DNA of 64,000 bases from positions 62,001 through 126,000 of the forward strand of contig JAEUMY010000014.1 of the NCBI GenBank assembly GCA_016791265.1, in the 5' to 3' direction. Numbering within the stretch: the first letter of the stretch is position 1; every line of letters starts with the position of its first letter. The notes under the pieces were generated by a model. The model searched no databases and had not been told where the DNA came from. It was given only the letters and a program-made list of their open reading frames with translations. Source of the DNA: Betaproteobacteria bacterium. GTDB lineage: Bacteria; Pseudomonadota; Gammaproteobacteria; Burkholderiales; Usitatibacteraceae. Both the position numbers and the translations under genes were made by a program. Below, in pieces: positions 27,613 to 37,045 of the stretch.

Positions 27613-28796
27613 GCCTTGGCCTCGGCCAGGAATGTCTTGATGACGCCGGACAGCAGCTCGACCAACTTCTCACCCTGGGCGGGCGTGAAAATAAGCGGCG
27701 GCAGCAATCGGATGACGTTGTCTTGTGTCACATTGGTGAGAAGCCCCGCCGCGAGCGCCATGCCGACAAGGTCGCCGCACGGCCTGTCCAGCTCCACCCC
27801 AAGCATCAGGCCCTGGCCGCGAATGTCCTTTACGCCGGCCAGACCCTTCAGCGCGTCGCGCAAACCGGCTTGAATGACTCCGCCCACCTTCGCGGCATTG
27901 TCGAGCAAACCCTCTTCCTCCATGACTTGGAGCGTGGTGAGCGCGGCGACCGACACGAGCGGCCCGCCTCCAAACGTGGTGCCGTGGTTGCCCGGTTTGA
28001 ACACCTGCGCCGCCACGCCGCGCGCGAGGCAGGCGCCGATGGGCACTCCGGAACCCAAGCCCTTTGCCAGCGGCAACACATCGGGAACGATGCCCGCGTG
28101 CTGATAGCAAAACCATTTACCGGTGCGACCGATGCCGCTTTGCACCTCGTCGATCATGAGGAGCCACTGACGCGTGTCGCAGAGCGCGCGGAGACCCTGC
28201 AGGTAGTCGACGCGCGCTCCCGTGATGCCGCCTTCACCTTGCAGCACCTCGGCCAGCACAGCCACGACATTACCGCTGTGCTCAGCCACCTGGCGGATGG
28301 CGTCGAGATCGTTGTACGGCACGCGGATGAATCCCGTGACCAAAGGCTCGAATCCCGCCTGCGCTTTGCGCGAACCGGTCGCCGCGAGCGTGGCCAGCGT
28401 GCGGCCATGCCACGCGCGTTCCATCACGATGATCTGAGGATTCTGGATGCCACGTTGGTGTGCGTGAAGCCGCGCGATCTTGATGGCGCACTCGTTAGCT
28501 TCCGCACCCGAGTTGCAGAAAAACACGTTGTCCATGCCCGAGATGGCACAGAGCTTGTCGGCCAGCGCATCCTGCTCAGGAATCTCGACCAGGTTGGAGG
28601 TGTGGATGATGCGTCCCGCCTGTTCCGCGATGGCTTTCACCAGCTTTGGGTGGGCGTGACCCAGGCCTGACACGGCGATGCCGGCCAACGCGTCCAGATA
28701 GCGCTTGCCTTCGGTATCCCACAACCACGCGCCCTCGCCGCGCGCGAACGCGACCGGCAGCTTTTTGTAGGTATTCATCAAATGCGGGGAGGCCAT
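27609..28796 (-). CDS. argD: Acetylornithine aminotransferase
   Basis: 395 aa from ATG 28796 (MASPHLMNTYKKLPVAFARG). This PLP enzyme of fold class III converts N-acetylglutamate semialdehyde to acetylornithine. The cofactor Asp lies in LLMIDEVQSGIGRTG and the Schiff-base Lys in LPLAKGLGSGVPIGA. Open sequence up to 29024 is non-homologous. It is the first gene of the argDFG operon. The 279 bp upstream, to the divergent DUF3579 gene, hold both promoters; a TATAAT at 29026-29031 belongs to the other direction. Confidence 0.96.
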   Translation of the reverse strand: MASPHLMNTYKKLPVAFARGEGAWLWDTEGKRYLDALAGIAVSGLGHAHPKLVKAIAEQAGRIIHTSNLVEIPEQDALADKLCAISGMDNVFFCNSGAEANECAIKIARLHAHQRGIQNPQIIVMERAWHGRTLATLAATGSRKAQAGFEPLVTGFIRVPYNDLDAIRQVAEHSGNVVAVLAEVLQGEGGITGARVDYLQGLRALCDTRQWLLMIDEVQSGIGRTGKWFCYQHAGIVPDVLPLAKGLGSGVPIGACLARGVAAQVFKPGNHGTTFGGGPLVSVAALTTLQVMEEEGLLDNAAKVGGVIQAGLRDALKGLAGVKDIRGQGLMLGVELDRPCGDLVGMALAAGLLTNVTQDNVIRLLPPLIFTPAQGEKLVELLSGVIKTFLAEAKA

Positions 28797-29075
28797 GTCC
28801 GGAGTTTCCTGGGCAAGGTGCCGGCGCGCGAACTCTCGCGATGGCATGGGCAGAAGTGAAACGCGGCGGCCCGAGAGGTCGGTGCCGCCGCGCCAAGGAG
28901 CTAGGATGGTAGGGAAATTCCCCACCCGCTGCAACCGAGCATTTCTACGAGTTGGCGTGAGCGCCAGTGACAAATCAGCTTGCGGAATAAGCGCGCTTGG
29001 CACCGGGCGCACACGTCGATTCACCTATAATCGCAGGTTTGGCGCAGCCACCGCATATCTTCATTCCACCTCGCA

Positions 29076-29468
29076 ATGTCCGGCCCCACGCCCGCTGGCG
29101 CAACCGCCGGCTCTTCTCCGGCTCGCATCATCATTCAGGGCATCACCCAGAAAGGCCGGGCGTTCCGCCCCAGCGATTGGGCGGAACGACTGTGCGGCAT
29201 CATGTGCGCCTTTGGCGGGGATCAGCAATTGCGCTATTCACCCTATGTGCAGCCGATGTTGCTGGACGGCGTGCGCTGTGTGCTGGTGGAACCCGCGCTG
29301 GCACAGGTGGAGCCGAGAGCCTTTCGGTTTCTGCTCGACTTCGCGCGAGACAACGATCTGGTGGTCATCGACCCCGATGCGCCGACGGAGGACGCATTCT
29401 GCCCGTTGCCGGACAATCCGCTGGAGAAGCTGGCAGGGGAGAGAAGGATGTTGCCGGAGCGGGAGTGA
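29076..29468 (+). CDS. DUF3579 family protein
   Basis: 130 aa. IIIQGITQKGRAFRPSDWAE and RLCGIMCAFGGDQQLRYSPY are the family signature. DUF3579 proteins are typical of betaproteobacteria, have no known function, and commonly sit between argD and rpsT as here. A TATAAT box lies 45 bp upstream without a clear -35. The stop codon is inside a 12-bp stem hairpin. Confidence 0.9.
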   Translation: MSGPTPAGATAGSSPARIIIQGITQKGRAFRPSDWAERLCGIMCAFGGDQQLRYSPYVQPMLLDGVRCVLVEPALAQVEPRAFRFLLDFARDNDLVVIDPDAPTEDAFCPLPDNPLEKLAGERRMLPERE

Positions 29469-29480
29469 CGCTCCGGCAAC
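29450..29480. terminator. Hairpin at the DUF3579 gene end
   Basis: A perfect 12-bp stem (29450-29461 with 29469-29480) and 7-nt loop containing the stop codon. No T-run follows. It separates DUF3579 from convergent rpsT and probably slows transcription in both directions. Confidence 0.6.
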
Positions 29481-29519
29481 CCAAACAGGAAACGGCCGGT
29501 CAGGCCTGCGCCAACGCGT

Positions 29520-29786
29520 TTAGGCTGCGAGAGCCTTGACGGCGGCGGAAAGACGGCTCTTGTGACGAGCAGCCTTGTTCTTGTGAATGATCTTCTTGTC
29601 GGCGATGCGATCGATCACGGAGGTTGACTCCTTGAACACCACTTCAGCCGCCGCCTTGTCGCCCTTGGCGATGGCAGCCGTGACTTTCTTGATGGCGGTG
29701 CGCAGCGTGGAGCGCTGGCTCATGTTGTGAGCCCGTTGCTTGGTCGCTTGGCGCGCGCGCTTTTCCGCTTGTTTGGAATTGGCCAT
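29520..29786 (-). CDS. rpsT: 30S ribosomal protein S20
   Basis: 88 aa, lysine- and arginine-rich, starting [21 protein letters not shown] as S20 proteins do. S20 binds 16S rRNA early in small-subunit assembly. ATG 29786 is the homologous start. It is monocistronic, transcribed from the promoter at 29853-29882, and convergent with DUF3579. Confidence 0.98.
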   Translation of the reverse strand: MANSKQAEKRARQATKQRAHNMSQRSTLRTAIKKVTAAIAKGDKAAAEVVFKESTSVIDRIADKKIIHKNKAARHKSRLSAAVKALAA

Positions 29787-29852
29787 GATTAACGCTCGTT
29801 CTGGTCTGAGTGAAGACTGAAAAGAACCCGGTTTTTCGGGGAAAAGACCGAT

Positions 29853-29882
29853 ATTATAGCCCGCTTCGCGACTCTTTGACAA
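29853..29882 (-). promoter_or_regulatory. Sigma-70 promoter of rpsT
   Basis: On the minus strand, -35 TTGTCA (29882-29877) and -10 TATAAT (29858-29853) with an 18-bp spacer. Start near 29846, leaving about 60 nt of leader before rpsT. Confidence 0.75.
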
Positions 29883-29966
29883 CAAAAACAACGGCTTCCG
29901 CCCGGGAGGCGCCACTAACGCCCCACCCAGCGACGAGCACGACAAGGCCGATCAACTCACAATTTC

Positions 29967-31508
29967 ATGAATCTTCTCAAGGCATTAGTAACAGTCAGTG
30001 GCATGACCCTCCTGTCCCGGGTCTCAGGTTTTGTGCGCGATGTGCTGCAAGCCCAAGTCTTCGGCGCCGGGCCGCTGATGGATGCTTTCGTGGTGGCATC
30101 ACGGCTGCCCAACCTGTTGCGGCGCATGTTCGCCGAAGGCGCATTTTCCCAAGCCTTTGTGCCGGTGCTTGCGGAATACAAGACCCGCGAAGGCGACGAG
30201 TCCACGCGCGAGCTTATCGACAAGGTCGCGACTTCGCTTGCCATCGTGCTTGCGGCGGTGACCCTGATCGGGATCGTCGCCGCCCCGCTCCTCATTTATG
30301 CAACCGCCGCGGGTTTCGCTGCTACGCCGGACAAGTTCGACCTGTCGGTGCAACTCTTGCGCATCTGCTTTCCCTACATCTTCTTCGTGTCGCTGGTGTC
30401 CATGGCGGCAGGCATCCTGAACACCTGGGGAAAGATGGCCGCGCCGGCCTTCACGCCGTTTTTTCTCAACCTGTCCTACATCATCTTCACCCTGCTCGCG
30501 GTGCCTTACTTCGACCCGCCGATCATGGCACTGGCCTGGGCGCTCGCCGCCGGTGGCGTGATGCAACTCGCCTTTCAGGTGCCGTTTCTGCTGAAGATCA
30601 AGGCGCTGCCGCGCTGGAACCTGGATTTTCGGCATCCCGGTGTCAAACGCATCTACACGTTGATGCTGCCGGCGCTGCTGGGCGTGTCAGTGACGCAGAT
30701 CAGCCTTGTCATCAACACCCAGTATCAGTCGTTCATGGAAGAGGGCAGCGTATCCTGGCTGTACTTCGCGGACCGACTGATGGAATTTCCTTCGGCACTG
30801 CTCGGGGTCACCCTGGGCACGATCCTGCTGCCTGGCTTGTCGAAGCGGTTCGCCGAAGCCGACCATGGCGAATATTCGCGCCTGCTCGATTGGGGATTGC
30901 GGCTCACCTTTCTGCTGGCGTTGCCGGCGGCATTGGGCCTGGCGATGCTGGCCACCCCCATCATATCCACCCTGTTCCAGGGGGGGCTCTTCACACCCGA
31001 AGATGTGGTTAGAACGCGCGAGGCGCTCATCGCCTACAGCGTCGGACTGATCGGCATCATTCTGGTCAAGATCCTGGCACCCGGCTTTTACGCGCGCCAA
31101 AACATCAAGACGCCCGTGAAGATCGCCCTGATCGCGCTGGTGGCGGTGCAGACCATGAATGTGCTGTTCATTTTTTGGCCCCTGAAACTCGGTCATGCCG
31201 GTCTTGCCCTTTCAATCGGGCTGGGCGCCTGCTTGAACGCGTTGTTGCTCTATCGCGGCATCCGCGCGCATGACATCTACACACCGGAGCCAGGCTGGCT
31301 CGCCTTTCTTGCGAAACTCGCTCTAGCATTGGCGCTGATGGCCGGCGTGCTGTGGTTCGCCACGGGCGCGCCAGCGTACTGGTTCGCACTCTCTCGCTTT
31401 GAGCGCGCCGCAATGCTGTTCGCATTGGTAGCTGCGGGGGGGGGCGTTTACTTCGCCGCACTCTGGTTGATGGGCTTTCGCCCTGGCGACTTCAAGCGCC
31501 ACGCCTGA
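29967..31508 (+). CDS. murJ: Lipid II flippase MurJ
   Basis: 513 aa integral membrane protein of the MOP superfamily with about 14 helices; it flips lipid II to the periplasm for peptidoglycan synthesis. The N-terminus (TLLSRVSGFVRDVLQAQVFG) and the segment ASRLPNLLRRMFAEGAFSQA are conserved MurJ sequences. A palindrome copy is read as EYS in HGEYSRLLDWG. Near the 3' end there is a run of nine G (31436-31444) within a Gly-rich helix. It is followed by ribF after 5 bp. Confidence 0.97.
   Translation: MNLLKALVTVSGMTLLSRVSGFVRDVLQAQVFGAGPLMDAFVVASRLPNLLRRMFAEGAFSQAFVPVLAEYKTREGDESTRELIDKVATSLAIVLAAVTLIGIVAAPLLIYATAAGFAATPDKFDLSVQLLRICFPYIFFVSLVSMAAGILNTWGKMAAPAFTPFFLNLSYIIFTLLAVPYFDPPIMALAWALAAGGVMQLAFQVPFLLKIKALPRWNLDFRHPGVKRIYTLMLPALLGVSVTQISLVINTQYQSFMEEGSVSWLYFADRLMEFPSALLGVTLGTILLPGLSKRFAEADHGEYSRLLDWGLRLTFLLALPAALGLAMLATPIISTLFQGGLFTPEDVVRTREALIAYSVGLIGIILVKILAPGFYARQNIKTPVKIALIALVAVQTMNVLFIFWPLKLGHAGLALSIGLGACLNALLLYRGIRAHDIYTPEPGWLAFLAKLALALALMAGVLWFATGAPAYWFALSRFERAAMLFALVAAGGGVYFAALWLMGFRPGDFKRHA
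30868..30879. repeat. GCGAATATTCGC palindrome copy 5
   Basis: Exact 12-bp copy inside murJ, read as (G)EYS(R). Confidence 0.95.
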
Positions 31509-31513
31509 CAGCG

Positions 31514-32431
31514 ATGAAGCTCTTTCGCGAACTGCCCGACAACGTCACTCCCATCGCGCTTTGCATCGGAAACTTTGACGGCGTGCATCTGGGCCACCAG
31601 GCGCTGATGGCGCGAACCCTCGATGAGGCGCGAAGCAGCGGACTGACACCGGCGGTGATGACCTTTCATCCGCACCCGCGCGAGGTGTTTGATTTCGCGA
31701 ACGCGCCGGCCCGGCTCTCCAGCACCCGGGAAAAGGCCGAAGCCATCGCCCTTGCGGGTATTCAACACCTCTACGTGCCGCGCTTCAATACGGCGTTCGC
31801 CCGTCAGAGTCCAGCCGCATTCTTGGACGTGCTCCAGCACACGTTGAAGGTCCGATGGTTGCTCGTGGGCAAGGACTTTCGCTTTGGCGCGAGGCGCGCC
31901 GGCGATGTCGGGCTGATGCGGGCGGAAGCGAATATTCGCAACATGAGAGTCGAATGTTTGGGCGATGTGCGAGTCCACGGCGAGCGTGTTTCCAGTACCG
32001 CGATTCGATCGCGGCTTTGCGCGGGCGATCTCACCGGCGCTCGCGACCTGCTCGGCCGGCCTTATGCGATTTCGGGTCGCGTCGTGCATGGCAAGAAACT
32101 CGGCCGCACCCTGGGCTTTCCCACCGCCAATGTTTCGCTCGCCGGACGCAAGCCGGCGCTGTCGGGGGTGTTTGCGGTAAGATGCAGAGGTATTCGCGGG
32201 CTCGAGGGAGTGGCGAACGGGGTGGCCAATTTGGGCACCAACCCTGCCGTGCAAGTCGATGGCAGGCCGACTCTGGAAGTCTTCCTCTTCGATTTTTCCC
32301 GTGATCTGTATGGCCAGCGGCTCGAGGTCGAGTTCATCGCGAAGCTTCGCGATGAAACCTGCTTCGATTCCCTCGACGCGCTGACGGCACAGATCCGGAA
32401 GGATTGCGACCACGCCCGCGCTCTTCTCTGA
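31514..32431 (+). CDS. ribF: Bifunctional riboflavin kinase / FAD synthetase
   Basis: 305 aa. The N-terminal adenylyltransferase domain carries [14 protein letters not shown]; the C-terminal kinase domain carries [11 protein letters not shown]. It makes FMN and then FAD. A palindrome copy is read as ANIR in [12 protein letters not shown], in the linker after the ATP-binding core. murJ-ribF-ileS-lspA-ispH is a standard proteobacterial order and probably one transcript here, with gaps of 2-19 bp or overlaps. Confidence 0.97.
   Translation: MKLFRELPDNVTPIALCIGNFDGVHLGHQALMARTLDEARSSGLTPAVMTFHPHPREVFDFANAPARLSSTREKAEAIALAGIQHLYVPRFNTAFARQSPAAFLDVLQHTLKVRWLLVGKDFRFGARRAGDVGLMRAEANIRNMRVECLGDVRVHGERVSSTAIRSRLCAGDLTGARDLLGRPYAISGRVVHGKKLGRTLGFPTANVSLAGRKPALSGVFAVRCRGIRGLEGVANGVANLGTNPAVQVDGRPTLEVFLFDFSRDLYGQRLEVEFIAKLRDETCFDSLDALTAQIRKDCDHARALL
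31928..31939. repeat. GCGAATATTCGC palindrome copy 6
   Basis: Exact copy (A on the right flank only) inside ribF, read as ANIR. Confidence 0.95.
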
Positions 32432-32450
32432 TCCTTGCGAGCGCTGCGCC

Positions 32451-35240
32451 ATGGCTGACACCGACTACAAGTCCACGCTGAACCTTCCCGACACACCGTT
32501 TCCTATGCGCGGCGATCTCGCCAAGCGCGAACCGGCGTGGATCGCGCAATGGCGCGAACGCAAGCTGTATGAGCGCATCCGCCAGCACAGCGCCGGGCGA
32601 CCGAAGTTCATCCTCCACGACGGCCCGCCGTATGCCAACAACGACATCCATGTCGGCCACGCGGTCAACAAGATCCTGAAGGACATCGTGGTCAAGTCGA
32701 AGACACTGGCAGGCTTCGATGCGCCCTATGTGCCGGGCTGGGATTGTCATGGGTTGCCGATTGAACACATGATCGAGAAGAAGCACGGCCGCAATCTCGA
32801 ACCCAACAAGGCGCGCCAGCTCTGCCGCGATTACGCGAGCGAACAGATCGAGCGCCAGAAGGCCGACTTCCAGCGTCTGGGAATCCTGGGCGATTGGGAC
32901 AACCCCTACAAGACCATGAACTTCCAGACCGAGGCGGACGAGATCCGCGCACTTGGAAAAGTCTGGAAGCAAGGCTTGCTTTATCGCGGCCTGAAGCCGG
33001 TGAACTGGTGCATCGATTGTCACTCGGCGCTGGCCGAAGCCGAAGTGGAGTACGAGGACAAGAATTCGACAGCCATCGATGTCGGCTATCGCGTGGTCGA
33101 CGCTGTGGCGCTGACGCGAATATTCGCAGTGGCGGATACGCGGACACCCGCTTTCGCCGTCATCTGGACCACCACGCCCTGGACACTGCCTGGCAGCCAG
33201 GCGGTTTCGGTGCATCCCGAGTTCACCTACGCATTGGTCGACACGCCACGTGGTTGCCTCATCCTCGCCGCCGACCTGGTCGAGGCCTGCCTGAAGCGCT
33301 ACGAGCTGACTGGAACTGTGCTGGCGACCGCCCCGGGCAAGGCCCTTGACCGGCTCGCGTTGCAACACCCGTTCTACAGCCGCCAGGTGCCCATCATCTG
33401 CGGGGATCACGTCACGGCGGAAGCCACCGGTCTAGTGCATACCGCACCGGCGCATGGTGCGGAAGACTTCGATGCGGGCAAGGCCTATGACCTGCCGCTC
33501 GACCAGCCGGTGGGCGACGATGGTCGCTACATCTCCTCGGTGGAGCTGTTCGCGGGCGTGAATGTGCGCGATGCGGACAAGCCGATACTCGCGCTGCTGG
33601 AACAAAACGGGGTGCTGATCAAGAGCGCGCCGCTGCGCCATAGCTACCCGCATTGCTGGCGCCACAAGACGCCCATCATTTTTCGCGCGACCACCCAGTG
33701 GTTCATCGGCATGGACCGCAAGGGGATCGGCGCGAAGACGCTGCGCGAGTCGGCCCGGCAGGCTATCGCCGACACGACGTTCTATCCTTCCTGGGGGCGT
33801 GCGCGCCTGTCGGCGATGATCGAGGGCCGCCCTGACTGGACTCTCTCCCGCCAGCGCAACTGGGGCGTTCCGCTGACGTTCTTCCTGCACAAGGAAACCA
33901 ATGAGCCGCATCCGGATACGGAGGCATTGGTGGAGGCGGCGGCGCGAAAAGTGGAGCAGGGCGGCATCGAAGCCTGGTTCGCCGCCGGCGCCGAGGACTT
34001 CGGGGTCGACGGTAGCGTCTACCGGAAGCTCACCGATACGGTGGATGTCTGGTTCGATTCCGGCACGACGCACTTCTCCGTGTTGCGCCGGCTCGCGAAC
34101 GGCCACCATGAGCAAGGCCATCCCGCCGATCTCTATCTCGAGGGCTCAGACCAACACCGTGGCTGGTTCCAGTCCTCGTTGCTGACAGGCTGCGCAATGG
34201 ATGGGCGGGCGCCGTACAAGGCTTTGCTGACTCACGGCTTCACGGTCGACGGACAGGGCCGCAAGATGTCCAAGTCATTGGGCAACGTGATCGCGCCGCA
34301 AAAGGTGTCGGACACCTTGGGCGCGGAGATCATTCGCCTCTGGGTCGGGTCAACCGACTACTCCGGCGAGCTTTCCATCTCCGACGAGATTCTGAAGCGC
34401 GTCGTGGAGAGCTATCGCCGCATCCGCAACACGTTGCGCTTCCTGCTCGCCAACACGGCGGACTTCGATCCGGCAAAAGATTTGTTGCCGCCAGACCAGT
34501 GGCTGGAGATCGATCGGTACGCACTCGCCATGACGCGGCAGATGGCGGACGCGTGCCAGGCGGACTACGAGCGCTTTGAGTTTCACTTCGTGTCGCAGAA
34601 GCTTCAGGCTTTTTGTTCCGAGGACTTGGGCGGGTTCTATCTCGACATCCTCAAGGACCGCCTCTACACCTGCGGCAAGTCGAGCAAACCGCGCCGCGCC
34701 GCGCAATCGGCCCTGCATCACATCACCCAGGTGCTGCTGCGGCTGATGGCGCCCATTCTGAGCTTCACTGCGGAGGAAGCTTGGGCCACGTTGCACCCCG
34801 GGGCCGAGGAGAGCATCTTTTTCCACACCTGGACGGACGTCTTGCCGGCCCAGCCAGATGAATCGGCAATGTGCGCGAAGTGGTCCCGCATTCGCGAAAT
34901 TCGCGCAGCCATCCAGAAGCGGCTGGAGGCGCTGCGCACGGCTGGCGGCATCGGCTCGTCGCTTCAGGGTGAAGTGATCATCACCGCCAATCAGGCGGAT
35001 GCGGCGTTGTTGCGCTCGCTGGGTGCGGACCTCCGGTTTGTGACCATCACCTCCAGCGCCACGGTCAAGGAGGGCGCCACACTCGAGGTTGAGGCCGTCG
35101 CAAGCGCGCATCCCAAATGCGCGCGTTGCTGGCACTATCGCGCTGATGTGGGGTCCCACGCGGAGCACCCCCACATATGCGGGCGTTGCGTGGACAATCT
35201 TGACCCTGCCGGCGCGGGTGAAAGCCGTCAACATGCCTGA
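32451..35240 (+). CDS. ileS: Isoleucyl-tRNA synthetase
   Basis: 929 aa class I synthetase. The HIGH motif appears as HVGH in [12 protein letters not shown], and KMSKS is intact in [13 protein letters not shown]. The editing domain lies at about 200-400. The C-terminal zinc motif is [10 protein letters not shown]...CGRC. A palindrome copy is read as RIFA in [16 protein letters not shown], just before the conserved [12 protein letters not shown], in a variable stretch. It overlaps lspA by 8 bp. Confidence 0.98.
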   Translation: MADTDYKSTLNLPDTPFPMRGDLAKREPAWIAQWRERKLYERIRQHSAGRPKFILHDGPPYANNDIHVGHAVNKILKDIVVKSKTLAGFDAPYVPGWDCHGLPIEHMIEKKHGRNLEPNKARQLCRDYASEQIERQKADFQRLGILGDWDNPYKTMNFQTEADEIRALGKVWKQGLLYRGLKPVNWCIDCHSALAEAEVEYEDKNSTAIDVGYRVVDAVALTRIFAVADTRTPAFAVIWTTTPWTLPGSQAVSVHPEFTYALVDTPRGCLILAADLVEACLKRYELTGTVLATAPGKALDRLALQHPFYSRQVPIICGDHVTAEATGLVHTAPAHGAEDFDAGKAYDLPLDQPVGDDGRYISSVELFAGVNVRDADKPILALLEQNGVLIKSAPLRHSYPHCWRHKTPIIFRATTQWFIGMDRKGIGAKTLRESARQAIADTTFYPSWGRARLSAMIEGRPDWTLSRQRNWGVPLTFFLHKETNEPHPDTEALVEAAARKVEQGGIEAWFAAGAEDFGVDGSVYRKLTDTVDVWFDSGTTHFSVLRRLANGHHEQGHPADLYLEGSDQHRGWFQSSLLTGCAMDGRAPYKALLTHGFTVDGQGRKMSKSLGNVIAPQKVSDTLGAEIIRLWVGSTDYSGELSISDEILKRVVESYRRIRNTLRFLLANTADFDPAKDLLPPDQWLEIDRYALAMTRQMADACQADYERFEFHFVSQKLQAFCSEDLGGFYLDILKDRLYTCGKSSKPRRAAQSALHHITQVLLRLMAPILSFTAEEAWATLHPGAEESIFFHTWTDVLPAQPDESAMCAKWSRIREIRAAIQKRLEALRTAGGIGSSLQGEVIITANQADAALLRSLGADLRFVTITSSATVKEGATLEVEAVASAHPKCARCWHYRADVGSHAEHPHICGRCVDNLDPAGAGESRQHA
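33116..33127. repeat. GCGAATATTCGC palindrome copy 7
   Basis: Exact copy inside ileS, read as RIFA. Confidence 0.95.
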
Positions 35241-35751
35241 TGCGAATATTCGCAACCGTGCGAGTGCGCGGCCCTGGTGGCACTGGCTCGCCGTCAGCCT
35301 GGTGGTGCTGGCCCTTGACCAGGCCACCAAGTGGGCGATCCAGGCCCACTTCGAGTACGGCGAGTCACTTTACGTGACGCCCTTTTTCAACCTCGTGCTG
35401 GTGTACAACAAGGGCGCGGCGTTCAGTTTCCTCGCGGATGCTGGCGGTTGGCAGCGCGGATTCTTCATCATCCTGACGCTCACGATCTCAGCCGTTCTGC
35501 TCTGGATGATGCGCGGCAATCCTGGCAACCGATTGCTCTCGCTGGCGCTTGCCCTGGTGCTCGGCGGCGCGTTCGGCAATTTGTACGACCGGGTCATGCT
35601 GGGCCACGTCGTGGATTTCATCCAATGGCACGTGGCAGGCTATTATTGGCCCGCATTCAACATCGCCGACTCGGCGATATTCCTGGGCGCTGTCGGGCTG
35701 GTGATAGACGGCTTTCGCAAACCACCCACCCTGGACGCGGAAAGGTCCTGA
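35233..35751 (+). CDS. lspA: Lipoprotein signal peptidase (signal peptidase II)
   Basis: 172 aa inner-membrane aspartic peptidase that cleaves prolipoprotein signal peptides. Catalytic Asp residues lie in [20 protein letters not shown] and [11 protein letters not shown]. The four membrane helices are visible. ATG 35233 overlaps the ileS end. The N-terminal cytosolic tail [11 protein letters not shown] is itself encoded by a palindrome copy, an unusual place for it. Confidence 0.97.
   Translation: MPDANIRNRASARPWWHWLAVSLVVLALDQATKWAIQAHFEYGESLYVTPFFNLVLVYNKGAAFSFLADAGGWQRGFFIILTLTISAVLLWMMRGNPGNRLLSLALALVLGGAFGNLYDRVMLGHVVDFIQWHVAGYYWPAFNIADSAIFLGAVGLVIDGFRKPPTLDAERS
35242..35253. repeat. GCGAATATTCGC palindrome copy 8
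   Basis: Exact 14-bp form at the very start of lspA (residues 4-7, ANIR), 2 bp after the ileS stop. Confidence 0.95.
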
Positions 35752-35753
35752 GC

Positions 35754-36704
35754 ATGAACGCTGACGCTGAAGTTCTTCTTGCAAACCCGCGCGGCTTCTG
35801 CGCGGGCGTGGATCGCGCCATCGCCATCGTCGAGCGCGCCCTCGACCAGCATGGGGCGCCGATCTACGTACGCCACGAGATTGTGCATAACAAGTTTGTC
35901 GTCGATGACTTGCGCCGCAAAGGCGCGGTGTTCGTCGAGGAGCTGGAGGAAGTGCCAACGGGCAGCACGGTGATCTTCTCGGCGCACGGCGTGTCCAAAG
36001 CCGTGCGGGCGGAGGCCGAGGCCCGCGGTCTCAATGTCTTCGATGCCACATGCCCGCTGGTCAAGAAGGTGCATGTCGAGGTTGCCAAGCGGCGCGCGGA
36101 AGGCTACGAGATCGTCATGGTCGGCCATGACGGCCACCCCGAAGTGGAGGGGACGATGGGCCAGTCTCCAGACGGGATGTACCTCGTGGACAGCGAAGAG
36201 GATGTCGCGCGACTCGTCGTGCGACAGCCCGAACGCCTCACCTATGTGACCCAGACCACACTGTCCGTGGACGATGCGGCCATGATCATCGCGGCGCTCA
36301 AGCGGAAATATCCCACCATCGTCGGTCCAAAACAGGACGACATCTGCTACGCCACGCAGAATCGCCAGGACGCCGTGAAGTTCATGGCGCCCCAGTGCGA
36401 AGTCGTTGTCGTCGTCGGCTCGAAAAACAGTTCCAACACGAATCGCCTGCGTGAGCTGGCCGCTGATCTCGGCTGCGATACCTACCAGGTCGACAGCGCG
36501 ATCGAGCTGCAGCCGGTCTGGTTCGCGGGCAAGCGCTTCATCGGCGTGACCTCAGGCGCCTCGGCGCCGGAGGTATTGGTGAAGGAGGTCATCCAACGCA
36601 TTCGCGAAATGGGCGCGGGGCGCGTCAAGGAACTGGACGGGATCACGGAAACGATCACATTCCCGTTGCCCAAAGGGCTGAATGAGCGAAATCCGCCGCA
36701 CTGA
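35754..36704 (+). CDS. ispH: 4-hydroxy-3-methylbut-2-enyl diphosphate reductase
   Basis: 316 aa iron-sulfur enzyme, last step of the MEP isoprenoid pathway. The three cluster Cys are in [24 protein letters not shown] and [14 protein letters not shown] 35754 lies 2 bp after the lspA stop; open sequence upstream to 35331 is antisense-like shadow inside lspA. Last gene of the murJ-ispH run. Confidence 0.97.
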   Translation: MNADAEVLLANPRGFCAGVDRAIAIVERALDQHGAPIYVRHEIVHNKFVVDDLRRKGAVFVEELEEVPTGSTVIFSAHGVSKAVRAEAEARGLNVFDATCPLVKKVHVEVAKRRAEGYEIVMVGHDGHPEVEGTMGQSPDGMYLVDSEEDVARLVVRQPERLTYVTQTTLSVDDAAMIIAALKRKYPTIVGPKQDDICYATQNRQDAVKFMAPQCEVVVVVGSKNSSNTNRLRELAADLGCDTYQVDSAIELQPVWFAGKRFIGVTSGASAPEVLVKEVIQRIREMGAGRVKELDGITETITFPLPKGLNERNPPH

Positions 36705-36715
36705 TTAAGTTCGGA

Positions 36716-37045
36716 TCACGAGTCTGATCGCTGGGGCGAGCCATCTTTGGGTGGCGGCGTCCAGATCGGTTTCTCGGTGGATGATCCAATTGTCGAGGTG
36801 ACCCGACCTCCGATACTGACGCAGGTTGGCCGCTTATCGCGGGCGACATCCAGCCGAAAGCCGGGCTGACACTTCTTGATGCATTGCGCCCCCTCAACAA
36901 CTTCATCCGCGCGACAGGTTTCCAAGGCCGTGCGTAACCGCTGTGCAGGCTGGTAACTGGCGGCGTTCTGACCGCTGGCCGCAGTCGCGGCGCCAAGCGC
37001 CACGACCAGCAATCCGCCCGCCCAGTATCTTCGCAACATGCTCAT
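36716..37045 (-). CDS. Small secreted Cys-containing protein after pilY1
   Basis: 109 aa with a signal peptide (MSMLRRYWAGGLLVVALGAA to ASG|Q). The mature part has four Cys (ETCRADEVVEGAQCIKKCQP and RPTC), suggesting two disulfides, and a Pro/Ser-rich tail. I recognise no family. Its ATG overlaps the pilY1 stop (ATGA), so it belongs to the minor-pilin operon and occupies the place of pilY2 in Pseudomonas, without recognisable similarity to it. A periplasmic or pilus-associated role is inference. Confidence 0.65.
   Translation of the reverse strand: MSMLRRYWAGGLLVVALGAATAASGQNAASYQPAQRLRTALETCRADEVVEGAQCIKKCQPGFRLDVARDKRPTCVSIGGRVTSTIGSSTEKPIWTPPPKDGSPQRSDS

Noticed and set aside
27579..28670. 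363-aa open frame antisense to argD
   Set aside because: Shadow; argD motifs are intact on the other strand.
31436..31444. Nine-G run in murJ as a phase-variation switch
   Set aside because: murJ is essential in most bacteria and the tract lies near the 3' end, so switching seems unlikely; it may also be a sequencing-sensitive site.
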